Source of the DNA: Nannobrachium achirus
Taxonomy: Eukaryota > Chordata > Actinopteri > Myctophiformes > Myctophidae
DNA: 64,000 nucleotides
Direction of reading: 5' to 3'
Assembly (NCBI GenBank): GCA_963921795.1
Contig: OY997651.1
Location: forward strand, 50,738,018-50,802,017
Shown: piece by piece, positions 1-9,199 of the stretch
How the letters are laid out: each line of letters starts with the position of its first letter
Position numbering within the stretch: the stretch's first letter is position 1
Translations under genes and position numbers: made by a program
Notes under the pieces: generated by a model
The model's input: only the letters and a program-made list of their open reading frames with translations
Database searches by the model: none
What the model was told of the DNA's origin: nothing

Positions 1-637
1 ACTGGATAAAGTAATAATATTACAGTAATATATTATTAGTAATTCGTTACTGCCCAACACTGGGCGTGAGTAATCAATAGGAAAAATTGGGGTGAACTAC
101 TCCTTTAAGGACGGAGGCCAATTCTACAAATACCTTCTAAGTCAATAGTTCTCGATCTTCTTCGTGTCTAGGACCCACAACATTATATATATTTGGCCGC
201 AGACCACCCCATCTGAAAATATGTTATGCCAGGGATTTTTTTCAGGAATAGCTTGCAGCGTGGCACAAAGTGCCATGCTCTGAGCTTGTATATCTGCTAT
301 TTTTGAGCTAGAGTTTTCAGAAAAGAAAAAAAAAAAAAATAGGCCTAAAATATACACACAAAAATGACACAGATGCTTTCCCGGTTGTAACAGGTTAACA
401 TTTTGCAACCAGGAAAAAGCAACCAGAAAGAAAAATCTTGACGCACATTTTTACATGTCTTTCATCTTCAGCCAAGCTCGTGGCAGAGAATTCACAGGTG
501 AACTCATGGGAGCCGAACGCGATAAACAGAGCTTTTAGCTTTTCAGAGCCTTGCGGACGCGTGGGTGTGTAAAGCCTGTCACCGGGTTTACAGTATCATG
601 TGTGGGTGTAATAATGTCACGGACGGTCACAGGGTTA
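1..637. other. degraded repeat-derived DNA, no gene seen
   Basis: No coding sequence is recognised. Bases 100-410 resemble worn hAT-derived sequence found elsewhere in the window (the phrase about a tract ending near 'tctacaaat' and 'ggccgcagacc'). It includes a hairpin remnant at 245-305 and an A-run near 327-339. Bases 410-637 hold nothing I can identify. Confidence 0.5.
245..305. repeat. HP hairpin module (worn copy)
   Basis: An imperfect inverted repeat. The left arm has 'gaatagcttgcagcgtggc' and the right arm ends 'gagcttgtatatctgctat'. The right arm is the standard HP arm; the left arm has lost the 'agatctaca' part. It belongs to the sub-class with a GCGGCAC-type inner stem. Confidence 0.6.
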
Positions 638-645
638 GCTATAAG

Positions 646-1165
646 CAGGGGCGTCACAAGAGGGGGGAAAGTGGGACTGAGTTACTAGGGCCCAAGGTGG
701 AGGGGCCTTTTACTTTAGCTATTGAAAAATAGCAGATATACAAGCTCACAGCTCGAGCTTGTAGATTTGCTATTTTTGAAAAGTCCTGAAAATGTGTGCA
801 AATCTTTGAATATATGTATTTTTAAATATTTTGAGACGGGGTCCGTGGCCAAATTCATATCATTTTGGGGGTCCTTAACATGAAAAGGTTTGAGCACCAC
901 TGACATAGAAACAGGTTTTTATATATAAAAAAAAAAACTGAAATATTCAAAGACTTGCACAATTGTTCACGATTTTTCAAAATTAACAGATATTCAAGCT
1001 CGCAGCCAGTGAGCTTGTATATCTGCTATTTTTCAAGAGTTAAAGCACAAAATAATGGGTTCCCCGTCTAAACAGGTTAGACCCCCTCCCCCTATGAAGA
1101 ACATTCATGGGGGGCCCGCAGTGAATCCTTGTACCCAGGGCCCAGAATTTGGTGTGACACCCCTG
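646..1165 (+). mobile_element. hAT non-autonomous element, family A
   Basis: It starts CAGGGGCGTCACAAG and ends as the reverse complement of CAGGGGTGTCACACC. The flanks are gctataag (638-645) and gctgtaag (1166-1173), an 8-bp TSD with one difference. An 8-bp TSD with CAG-type ends is the hAT signature. Two HP hairpins lie inside (about 724-778 and 979-1036), separated by a stretch that reads like the end of another hAT (a reversed CAGTGGTGCTCAAAC near 885-903). No transposase is present. The same family occurs at 20501, 41166 and 56303. Confidence 0.88.
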
Positions 1166-1310
1166 GCTGTAAGCTGGCACAGCATTGCTCTGCACCTTGA
1201 CAAAAAAACATTTTAGCATTGACTTGTTAGTGTTGTTGAGAGAAATAAGCAAGCAGGTCTAGGAAAACAAGCCCAGAAGGACTATACGCCACAAGAAACT
1301 ACTACCGGTA

Positions 1311-1571
1311 TATATCGTCACTGTTGGGCATGTATCTCCAAGTTTCAAATGTGTATGTTTTTTCATAAAGCAAAGCCCTCCTTCACCATACAAGACTGTC
1401 GCACACAACTAGTGAAAATAGCAGATCCACAAGCGCACAACGCCTCGCACCGAGGCGTTGTGCGCTTGTAGATCGGCTATTTTCACTAGTTGAAATCATT
1501 TTAAAATGATGAATACAAAACAAAGGGTTTTGGACATCATGTGAGGTTTCCACCCGACAACGACGATATAT
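1311..1571 (-). mobile_element. MITE, family M, with central HP hairpin
   Basis: The two ends are inverted copies: 'tatatcgtcactgttggg' on the left and the complement of 'tatatcgtcgttgtcggg' on the right, each continuing into 'aaaccttgtat'-type sequence. The centre is a near-perfect palindrome at 1406-1492 with arms of about 40 bp running from 'caactagtgaaaatagc' to 'gctattttcactagttg'. Other copies lie at 45407, 46628, 54795 and 60262. The TSD is unclear because the ends are AT-rich; TA is possible. Confidence 0.8.
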
Positions 1572-1675
1572 GCCACATGAACACGTTAAACCTGTATAAA
1601 CCTGTATATATATACACCGGCTAATATATTCCAAATATTCCCCATTATTTATTTATTTCTTCTCCAAGATTATTT

Positions 1676-1755
1676 AGAAAATAGCTGATCCACAAGCTCA
1701 CAACGCGTCGCAATGCGACACGTTGTGAGCATGTACTGTAGATCTGCATTTTTTT
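1676..1755. repeat. HP hairpin module
   Basis: The left arm is 'aaatagctgatccacaagc' followed by 'tcacaacgcgtcgca'; the right arm is 'tgcgacacgttgtgagc'. The outer right arm carries a small insertion ('atgtactg') before 'tagatctgc'. It stands outside any transposon boundary that I can fix. Confidence 0.75.
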
Positions 1756-1845
1756 TCTTTTTCAAAAGAATCTTGAAATAAAAGGGGGAATATTATGGGA
1801 GATTGGGGGGGGGGGACAAATACATATGAATATATGAATAGGGAT

Positions 1846-2060
1846 GACATTTTACGTGCCAATTAATGTCATATAAAATATAAACAATTTAATTGTGTTT
1901 TTGTACTTGACAATGACATTTCTGTTTGGCTTGTAGGCTTTGAAGTTGCACATGGCAGATATGACACATAACCTACATATAATAAATGACTGGCATATGA
2001 CACAGCCAGGGAATTTCATAAATTCATGTTCCTTTTTGTTTGCGGCAAAATTATCGAGCA
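1846..2060 (-). mobile_element. family V hAT-like fragment
   Basis: Matches the right part of the element at 48186-48997 in reverse. Shared phrases are 'atgacattttac', 'tttaattgtgtttttgt', 'gacatttctgtttggct', 'ggctttgaagttgcaca' and 'atatgacacataacct'. A third copy is at 23165-23500. No ends or TSD are preserved here. Confidence 0.65.
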
Positions 2061-2111
2061 TTTCTGGGAATTATTGATATTACTGTCAGGATAGAATTAT
2101 CATACAGATAC

Positions 2112-2235
2112 GGGGTGGCAGTGGCCAGGAGGTAGAGCAGCCTTAGGTTCCAGGTTCGATTCCCGGCTGCCTATGTGTCGAAGTGTGTCAAAGTGTCCTT
2201 GAGCAAGAGGTTTGGTGTAGAGGGGAAAAAGAGCA
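2112..2235 (+). mobile_element. tRNA-derived SINE fragment
   Basis: A B-box-like 'ggttcgattccc' at 2153-2164 follows a weak A-box region ('aggaggtagagcag'). It is followed by 'cgaagtgtccttgagcaag', a phrase typical of fish tRNA SINE bodies. It is truncated at its 3' side where family L sequence begins. The tRNA-like part does not form a convincing cloverleaf, so this is not a tRNA gene. Confidence 0.55.
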
Positions 2236-2955
2236 AACTAAGTAAAAAGAGTGAAAGGTCAAGTTTATTAACACCTTCTAAGCCAAGGGGAGCCCCTTAA
2301 TGTTAAAACCGTACTATATCGCACATCCCCCCAGGGACTCTCAGCCACGTCGTACATTCCCGGACTTTGTCTTTAAAACCGGAATAAAAGCTTTTGATCC
2401 GAAAATCGGCGATCGTCTAACCTTCCCTAGTCACCACTCGTGCACTGATAGCTCATGCAGACCGTGCATGAAGCAGAGGTGACGTCAGCGCCTCTCCTTC
2501 TCCAAGGCACCTTCCACCCATCCGTTTACTGTCTACACACTCGAGCTCCTCCTGCAGCCATGCTTGGGGCTATGCTAGCGAAACTTTTCAGTTCTGTTCT
2601 TCAGTCACACATGGACTATTTGCGGGGACATTTACGTGAAAGGATCGCGCACGCGAAACGCACGGGGACATCGACGATCGGCCAAAACCCCCATTCTATC
2701 CCAACGGAAATCGAGAAAATCATGGTGAGTTACTGGCCTGGGGGGGGAAAAAAAAGAAAAAACAGCGGCGCTGTTCAAGATGGAGGGGCTGCGGGGTCAT
2801 GTTTATAAACATAATATTATGTCTCAGATCACAATACAATAATAGAAATGTCACGGCTAATCTACCAACCACCATTCTATTTCGGACGTCAAGGTGTTAA
2901 GTATTGACGGTTCAATTGGTTAAATCTCTGGAAACACAATTTGACATGAACCCCT
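2212..2955 (+). mobile_element. family L hAT fragment, interrupted
   Basis: Bases 2212-2271 and 2897-2955 together match a continuous stretch at about 19111-19215 ('tttggtgtaga..ggaaaaagagca', then 'gtattgacggttcaa'). The break is an insertion at a TTAA. This gives an internal empty-site comparison: the 19.1 kb copy reads straight through 'tttattaagtattg'. Confidence 0.75.
2272..2896. mobile_element. piggyBac-type element (625 bp), TTAA-flanked
   Basis: The ends are CACCTT and AAGGTG, both flanked by TTAA (2268-2271 and 2897-2900). The uninterrupted family L copy near 19.17 kb has a single TTAA at this site. TTAA duplication plus short inverted ends is the piggyBac signature. Inside are overlapping open frames (a 60-codon frame at 2300-2482 and a 117-codon frame at 2455-2808), and 'atggtgagt' at 2720 looks like a splice donor. 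Neither frame resembles a piggyBac transposase to me, so the element seems non-autonomous. Confidence 0.78.
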
Positions 2956-5525
2956 GCTCTAACCATTATTTTATACAGTACTTTGGCTATTCTGTGGCCA
3001 ATCAGAAAGTAGTACCCCAAAGAAATCAGGATGTCAGGTAAACACTGAACCTACTATCTGTCTAAACAACGTGATATCTAAGTCACATTCTGTACTTTAG
3101 GTGGTCGAGAAAGACATATCTCAGAACCAAAAAACATGATTTCAGGCAAAAAAAAAAAAAAAGTATGACACCTCATCTATAATGTTTGGTAAATCTTCTC
3201 GTGAATGATGCACACGGGAAATCAGTTAATTAATTCCACCCAAATCTATTCCTTAACGAGCTGCCCCGCCCCCCGGGAGACACAAGAGGAAACAGCTGGG
3301 TGGGTATAATTTCAGCAACTCATGCTGATGCAATGATTCCTGGAACGCTGAGAAAGTATGCAGTAAAAAAAATAAAAAAATAGCATTGACCCATTAAAAG
3401 CACCGAGAAAGCACCCGTGTCAGTTGAGACAGACGATTATTTTATACTTTCATGCTGTATAATATACAGATATATTTTGGGTCTTTAATGAAAAGGTTTG
3501 AGAACCACTGACATACAAATTTCCGAAAACTGTTAGGATTTATAAGACATTTTGTAGAATCGGCCTCAGGTCTTAATGGGTTAAAAGAGCATTCAGGATT
3601 TTACTGTGTGATTGTGCTCAAGTCTTAACAGCCCCTCGCTGAATTTCCTCTTTCTCCATTTCATGTCCCAACAATGCCATTCCGCTGATGTAAGATGCAA
3701 TTTAGACGTGTTATTCACGCGGCTTAACCGAGGTTTTCACAATGCATGTTTTCAAACTTAATATGGTTATAAAGTAGATAAGTGGATTTTATTAACTCGC
3801 TCGTTTGCTTGCATGGCCAATTAAGTCACTTTGTTTGGGGGGATAACAAATGCAGATGCAGAGTTTCTTTTGTAAGCACATTATTCATATCGAGTGCCTC
3901 TATTAGCTCATCTAACAACGGCTTTCGTATTCAGCATTTTGGCTCTTGTGTGTTAGAGAATCAAACCTCCGTTGACTGATGGCGGTAGCAGACAAAAGAA
4001 TATAATTATGCACTCTTTTTCTTATCGCCTTTGATCCATTATTCTGTCTTCTCTGACTGAAAGGAGAAGAGGCCCATAATTAAAGGCATTGTGTGGAGTA
4101 TACAATATAAGACGCTGCAGTCACACACGCTACACAGTGAAAGCCAAATTGACAAAGGGTTTTACTGTGAACTTGACAGCTCACTTCATACATGAAGTGA
4201 AACCCTACAGTTGTACCCGATGCTTATATGAAACATTATGCAAACAATCCATTCTCTCTCTCTCTCTCTCTATTACTATAAGTAAAAGGGATTCTATTAC
4301 TATAAATGAATGTATGAATATATTACAACTGTGTGTGAATGTTGAGATGGTGCTCTGGACAGTGAGATGGTAAGATACCCCAATAGATGCTGTTGACGTT
4401 TCATTAAAGCGGCCCTGCCATGGGAAGTAGAACCAGACTCAATGAAAAAAGTTAACATTGCTCCAGCGATTAAAATCTATTTTTCGTGCAAATACATTAA
4501 AATCATTATTCATTTGTCACGAGGCAGAAGGTGGATTATAGGGAAGGATGTTGTTTCGTGGAGCTTATCCCCTTGCTGAGTTCATAATAATGTAATTGAA
4601 AAAAATATATATTATTACATTATTTGGCACGGTGGTGTGTTTTCTGAAAGAGCAGACGTCAAGACGTTATTCAAATAGAGTAACAAAGTCATGACGTGAC
4701 TCGCTCGTCCCCCGGTTCCAATGAAGTAATTCTCTATGGAGAATAACATTGAGTCATCTTAAAATCGTCTCATATAAGCATTGCGGTCCACAAATAAACA
4801 CACAGTCTTTGCGATATTGTCGGCGAGGCGGATCTGTGTGGTTTATGATCAGTCACTCATATTTGATAAAGCTTGTTTCTAGCGAAAATGTAACTAATTC
4901 GGCAACAGTAACATTAGCGTTTTTTCACCATCAGTTGATTCTTCATATCCATATGAGTCAAACCGCTGAGATAATTTGTTTATAATTGGAACACAGTGCT
5001 TGCTTATATGACGCGATATGAAAACGGTCTATGGGAATTCAGAATGGGGGAAGAAAACCGCGAACCAGGTAGGATGTGTAAATTACGTCACACTTCACTA
5101 CTCTCATGAGCCATAGAACTGCTGTTGGTAGGACCATTATATGTAAAAAAAAAGAATATGATAACATTTGCTATGCATCCTGTCTATAATGCATTATAAA
5201 CATACTTATAATGTATTATAATCTGCTTATAACACTGTTACCAAAAATATTTTTCAGGAAATAGAAAATAAATAAACACTGGCCTTTTTTAATAAGACAA
5301 TGTTAAATCCTGTTGGGTATTGATTAATCACCAGATTCGAGAGATGGGCGTTACTCAGTGAGTGTGGTTCATTCAGCCAAAATCCGTTTCACTTGCGTTT
5401 CAAATCGTATATCCTTTGACTGGCTGGTGATATAATGTTAACTGACACAAAGTATTTATAAAAGGACCCACACCTTTACCTCACAAATGTTTTATTTTTC
5501 CTCTTAATGTTTTCTTTTTTTTTTC
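2956..5525. other. unassigned sequence, no gene seen
   Basis: No coding similarity was recognised. Repeat scraps include a reversed 'gtttgagaaccactg' hAT end near 3497-3511 followed by 'tcggcctcaggtcttaatggg', which recurs at about 35.26 and 61.2 kb. There is a short (CT)n at about 4253-4270. The rest is AT-rich with only short open frames. Confidence 0.5.
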
Positions 5526-5531
5526 TTTATT
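5526..5531 (-). terminator. poly(A) signal of kelch gene 1
   Basis: AATAAA on the minus strand overlaps the stop codon (TAC TAA TAA AG). The plus-strand paralogue at 53.5 kb has AATAAA five bases after its stop in the same 'taataaag' context. This suggests the signal was inherited with the gene. Confidence 0.6.
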
Positions 5532-6570
5532 AGTAGTCTTTCTTTTTGTTGGTTGTCATGGCAGCCAGTTCCCACCTGATGTTGTGCGGGAGCTTAGTCT
5601 GCTCCATACCGTGCTGAAAGACTGCTAACTTGCATAACGTCTTCAGACTAGGACTCAAGTCTAAGATGTACAGGTCATCAGCAGGAGGGGTGTGTCTTGG
5701 GTTGAATATGCTTTTGTATCCTCCAAAGAGGATGACTCGGTCTCCCACCATGCAACAGCACATACGTGTAGTATACTTCGGAGATGGGCCTCTCCCCCTC
5801 GGCTTTACCCTCATCCAGGAGAAGGTCCGTGGACTGAATTTCCACAGATCATTGAAGATCATTGAGTGGTGGCTGCAGCCACCAAATATGTACAGCTCTC
5901 CATTGCAGGAAAAGGCCGAAAGACCGTAGCGTCCTGCTGGAAGATGCTGTGCAGTAGGTGTGTTCAGCCAGCAGCTGGTCTCTGTGTCAAACACTCTGAT
6001 GAGAGATGGGCAGCCCTCAGATACAAACATCTTTGTTCCGATGATGGTGGCAGAGTGGCCATATAAATGACGTGGGGGAGTTCCTTTGGTGTTAATTAAT
6101 GACCAGACCATCGTGGCGGTGTCCAACTTGTACATGTCATTTTTGAGTTGTTGAAAAAAGGTTTGTTGGGTTTGGAGGAGTCCTCCAAAGATAATCATGA
6201 CCTTCCCCAAGACACAGGCAGAGTGGTAGGTCCTCTCTATTGGAACAGTCCCAGAAACCTTGGGGTTGAACCATCTGTGGGTGTTGACATCAAATGCATA
6301 AAGCATAAAGTGATACCCACCCCAGATGTAGACAGTGTCTTCTATCAGCACAGCTGTGTGTCCCCAACGCATGGGGGGAGACACAAGCTTGCGTTTCCTC
6401 TGTCCAGGTGTCACTGGGGTCAACCTCCTCCAGCACAAAGACACTGTGTTGAAGATGTGAACATCAATGTGATCACTGTCTCCCTCAAAGCAGTACAGCT
6501 TGTCCAGCACCACAACCGCGTGGCTGCATCTCTCTGCTCCTCCCTTCAGATGTACAGTCCAGTTTAACAT
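5530..6570 (-). CDS. intronless KLHDC3-like kelch-repeat protein, 346 aa
   Basis: The open frame starts MLNWTVHLKGG and aligns from its first residue with vertebrate KLHDC3 (kelch domain-containing 3, about 380 aa), a substrate receptor for CUL2 ubiquitin ligases. Six kelch repeats are visible, with signature doublets near residues 29-30, 84-85, 129-130, 185-186, 230-231 and 283-284. The first and fourth doublets are EG instead of GG, so those blades may be weakened. The C-terminus carries a BC-box-like S308-L309..C313..V317 and a Cul2-box-like L327-P-H-N-I331, then IRWEL. KLHDC3 is multi-exon in vertebrates; this copy has no intron, frameshift or early stop. It resembles the 52466-53527 copy along its whole length and has a related promoter, so both likely come from one intronless founder. 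It is probably expressed and could recruit CUL2, but this is inference; a recently silenced retrocopy is the alternative. Confidence 0.88.
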   Translation of the reverse strand: MLNWTVHLKGGAERCSHAVVVLDKLYCFEGDSDHIDVHIFNTVSLCWRRLTPVTPGQRKRKLVSPPMRWGHTAVLIEDTVYIWGGYHFMLYAFDVNTHRWFNPKVSGTVPIERTYHSACVLGKVMIIFGGLLQTQQTFFQQLKNDMYKLDTATMVWSLINTKGTPPRHLYGHSATIIGTKMFVSEGCPSLIRVFDTETSCWLNTPTAQHLPAGRYGLSAFSCNGELYIFGGCSHHSMIFNDLWKFSPRTFSWMRVKPRGRGPSPKYTTRMCCCMVGDRVILFGGYKSIFNPRHTPPADDLYILDLSPSLKTLCKLAVFQHGMEQTKLPHNIRWELAAMTTNKKKDY

Positions 6571-6633
6571 CGTAACATCGGATCAGTGGAGTCCTTAACG
6601 CTTCTGCGGCAGTATCCAGTTCTGTCTCACAGG

Positions 6634-6715
6634 CTACCACTTATATCGGTACAGCAGTACAAATGATGGGTGAACCCTGGCCAATCCGTGGAGCCGACAA
6701 GTTGCCTCAGCCAAT
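6634..6715 (-). promoter_or_regulatory. TATA and CCAAT promoter of kelch gene 1
   Basis: Reading towards the gene, two inverted CCAAT boxes (ATTGG; plus-strand CCAAT at 6711-6715 and 6681-6685) precede CCGATATAAGTGGTAG (6634-6649). The ATG lies 63 bp further on. The other kelch gene has CCAATATAAGTGGTAG 70 bp before its ATG. The conserved TATA block supports a real Pol II promoter that was duplicated together with the frame. Confidence 0.65.
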
Positions 6716-6753
6716 CAGGAAGCTGACAACCCGTCGAGGTCATTGATCTAAGG

Positions 6754-7066
6754 CAGTGGTTCTCCAACGTGGGGTCGACTCGGGACCCCAAGTGGGGTCC
6801 CCAAATTATTTTGTGGGGTCCCCAGATGATTAGCTTAATATAATGTATTTTTCTCACTCAACGGTAAACAAACCAACATATAGTATAAGTGTATACAGGG
6901 TATATGCACATTTATAAAGTGACAATTTAAGGACTTTCAAGACTCAAGACAAACTGTCAAATATTAAGCAAGAGGCGAACATTGTGAAAATCTACATGTA
7001 GATTGGCTATTTTCATAATATTTATCTGTGGAACCGAGTCACATTAAATACCTACAATTCCGCACC
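6754..7066 (+). mobile_element. 5' half of a split hAT element
   Basis: It starts CAGTGGTTCTCCAACG right after atctaagg (6746-6753). The other half (16079-16165) ends as the complement of CAGGGGTTCTCAAACG and is followed by atctaagg (16166-16173), a perfect 8-bp TSD. The body ('ggggtccccagatgatt', 'gtaaacaaa', a worn HP at about 6990-7020, 'atttatctgtggaaccgag') matches relatives at 60845 and 40900. It is cut at 'ctacaattcc' by the large insertion that follows. Confidence 0.75.
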
Positions 7067-7169
7067 TGATACATGCGTTATCATATCCTTGGGATGGGAC
7101 TGTTATCAATATTGTCATACCTTAGCCAAGGCTCAGTAGTCAGACTACCAACTACCAGGAGCTGGGTAG

Positions 7170-7800
7170 TCCCAATATCAGCCTTAATATCAGCCTTGGT
7201 CTTGTTAGTCTAGGACCTGGCTAAGATATGTATGCGCTTAATTTAGGAGATAATATCTCATCTCTTCTTGGCTAATATGACCCCAAGGAACAAGTTAAGA
7301 ACTGTGCGAAATTCTCTATCCGGGGCGAAATACCCGAAAATGACCACGCCCTTTTAAAAATGACCACAACTTCCAAAATGGAAGTTGTGGTAAACCGTTG
7401 GAGCTACACATTTTCTGAAGTGCTCAAAATGTTCAGAATACCAATGTTTAGGGGGACATATACGTGTGTAACATTTCCAATTTCAATATTTTATGACAAA
7501 ACAACTAAGAAACGCTAAAAACGGTCAACTTCTTATTGTCCAGGGCCTTAGGGATATTTTTTGCACTAATCAGTGTAAAACCATCAAACCTGTCCAAGAT
7601 GTAACCCAGAGCATGCTCTAATGATTTAGGAAGGGTACCCAGCAACTCTTCAGGGTCATCATTGTGGCCAAATCCAATATGGCCGCCATCTCAAAACAGT
7701 TTTGGCTATAACTATTGAACCAGATGAGCTAAAAAAGCAAACTTGGTGTCTATTTCATGTTTTTTGACCATTAGAAACATGTTGGAATGCTTGTCTTTAT
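7170..7800 (+). repeat. left arm of about 600-bp inverted repeat
   Basis: Pairs with 11625-12240. Shared sequence includes 'gtctaggacctggctaag', 'cggggcgaaatacccgaaaa', 'ttagggggacatatacgtgt', 'gggccttagggatattttt' and 'ccaatatggc'. By eye the arms are about 90 percent identical. No open frame of note is present. Confidence 0.85.
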
Positions 7801-8559
7801 GTCTGGGTGTATCTCAACATATTTCAAAGATGACGTGTATCTGAAAATGTATTTTACTGTACCTTACTTAATCTTTGCCACCTTTTAGCAAACATTGTGT
7901 CTATTATATGCTTCTTGAGCATTGGAAACACAAGGGTAGAGCACTAGAGCACTCTAATTAGCTTATTACTAGTAAGATGCCTCAGGGCGACAAGCGACCT
8001 CACCCTAAAGGGTGAGGTCGCACCATGTCTTGGCCATCTGGCCACTGATGTATATCGACCAGTTATGGAGACCCGTGGTACCCGTATATGGAGATCCATG
8101 TACTTTATATGGAGATATGCTGTGAGAGCCCAAAGATGCTTACTCAGTTATTTGTTATGTGAAAGTCCTATGATGTCTATGACATCTGACATCATACCCT
8201 TTTAACTTTTATGCCCATAGATGGATTCTGTTAGAGTGGTTCCCCTGACATCACAGTGATGTCAGAGAATTATGTCAGAGCGGCAAACGGCATAGACCAT
8301 AAAAAAGTGTACACGTCCAGACGTCCACACATCCATATGGATGGAGTCAGCATGTGCTGTTTCACATACTACACTGCGGCCTTCATAACATCATCGTGAT
8401 ACATTATTACATGTATCATTATGTAACACTATTAGCTCGGCCGCCCGAGTCGGCGCCCTGGCCAACTCGGGAACTATGTAAATAGGGGATGAATGCCCCG
8501 CCCTTTAATGCAAACCCCATTATACCTGTTGTCATAGGATCTGTTTTGACCATCTGTTT

Positions 8560-8990
8560 GCGTGTGTCCATTTATGCCCATATATGGGGATATCTATCTG
8601 TCTACGTCCATTTTATGTCCATATATGGAGATCTCTGTAGGACCCGTTTTGACCATCTGTTTGCCTGTGTTATGCCCATATATGGAGTTATCTGTCTGTC
8701 TGCGTCCATTTTATGCCCATATATGGAGATCTCTGTAGGACCTGTATTGACCATCTGTTTGCCTGTGTCCATTTATGCTCATCCCATTATACCTGTTGTC
8801 ATAGGACTATATGGAGATATCTGTATCTGTCTTTTTGCGTCCATTTTATGCCCATATATGGAGATCTTTGACCATCTGTTTGCCTGTGTCCATTTATGCT
8901 CATATATGGAGATATCCCTATCTGTCTGTCTGCATCCATTTTATGCCCATAAATGGAGATCTATCGTGTATCGGATCGGGTCGAGGCCGG
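8560..8990. repeat. minisatellite rich in CArG boxes
   Basis: Tandem units of roughly 40 and 110-115 bp are built from 'tgaccatctgtttgcctgtg', 'tccattttatgcc' and 'catatatggagatctctgt'. Exact CCATATATGG (CC-W6-GG) occurs at 8578, 8619, 8676, 8717 and 8852, with CCATAAATGG at 8947. A 174-codon open frame across this array is only the translation of the repeat. Confidence 0.85.
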
Positions 8991-9015
8991 GCACTGCACT
9001 ACCTGTGTTTTGACC

Positions 9016-9199
9016 ATATGTTTGCCTGTGTCCTTTTATGCCCATATAGGAACATCAGAATACGTAACCATGACATGTTTTGTTGACTCATGTGGCGTAC
9101 GTGATCTATATGTTTGCCTGTGTCCTTTTATGCCCATATAGGAACATCAGAATACGTAACCATGACATGTTTTGTTGACTCATGTGGCGTACGTGATCT
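9016..9199. repeat. 92-bp tandem duplication
   Basis: Two apparently identical 92-bp copies (9016-9107 and 9108-9199), each starting 'atatgtttgcctgtg' and ending 'ggcgtacgtgatct'. The identity suggests a recent tandem duplication at the edge of the CArG array. Confidence 0.9.

Noticed and set aside
2455..2808. 117-codon frame as a piggyBac transposase
   Set aside because: Far too short and shows none of the transposase motifs; kept only as an open frame inside the element.
5630..6567. Plus-strand frames of 99, 66 and 139 codons
   Set aside because: Antisense shadows of the minus-strand kelch gene.
8560..8990. CRISPR-like array
   Set aside because: The repeats are contiguous with no unique spacers, and the genome is eukaryotic.
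8489..9141. 174-codon frame with repeated DHLFACV-like peptides
   Set aside because: It follows the CArG minisatellite exactly; other frames are also open and there is no codon bias or domain.
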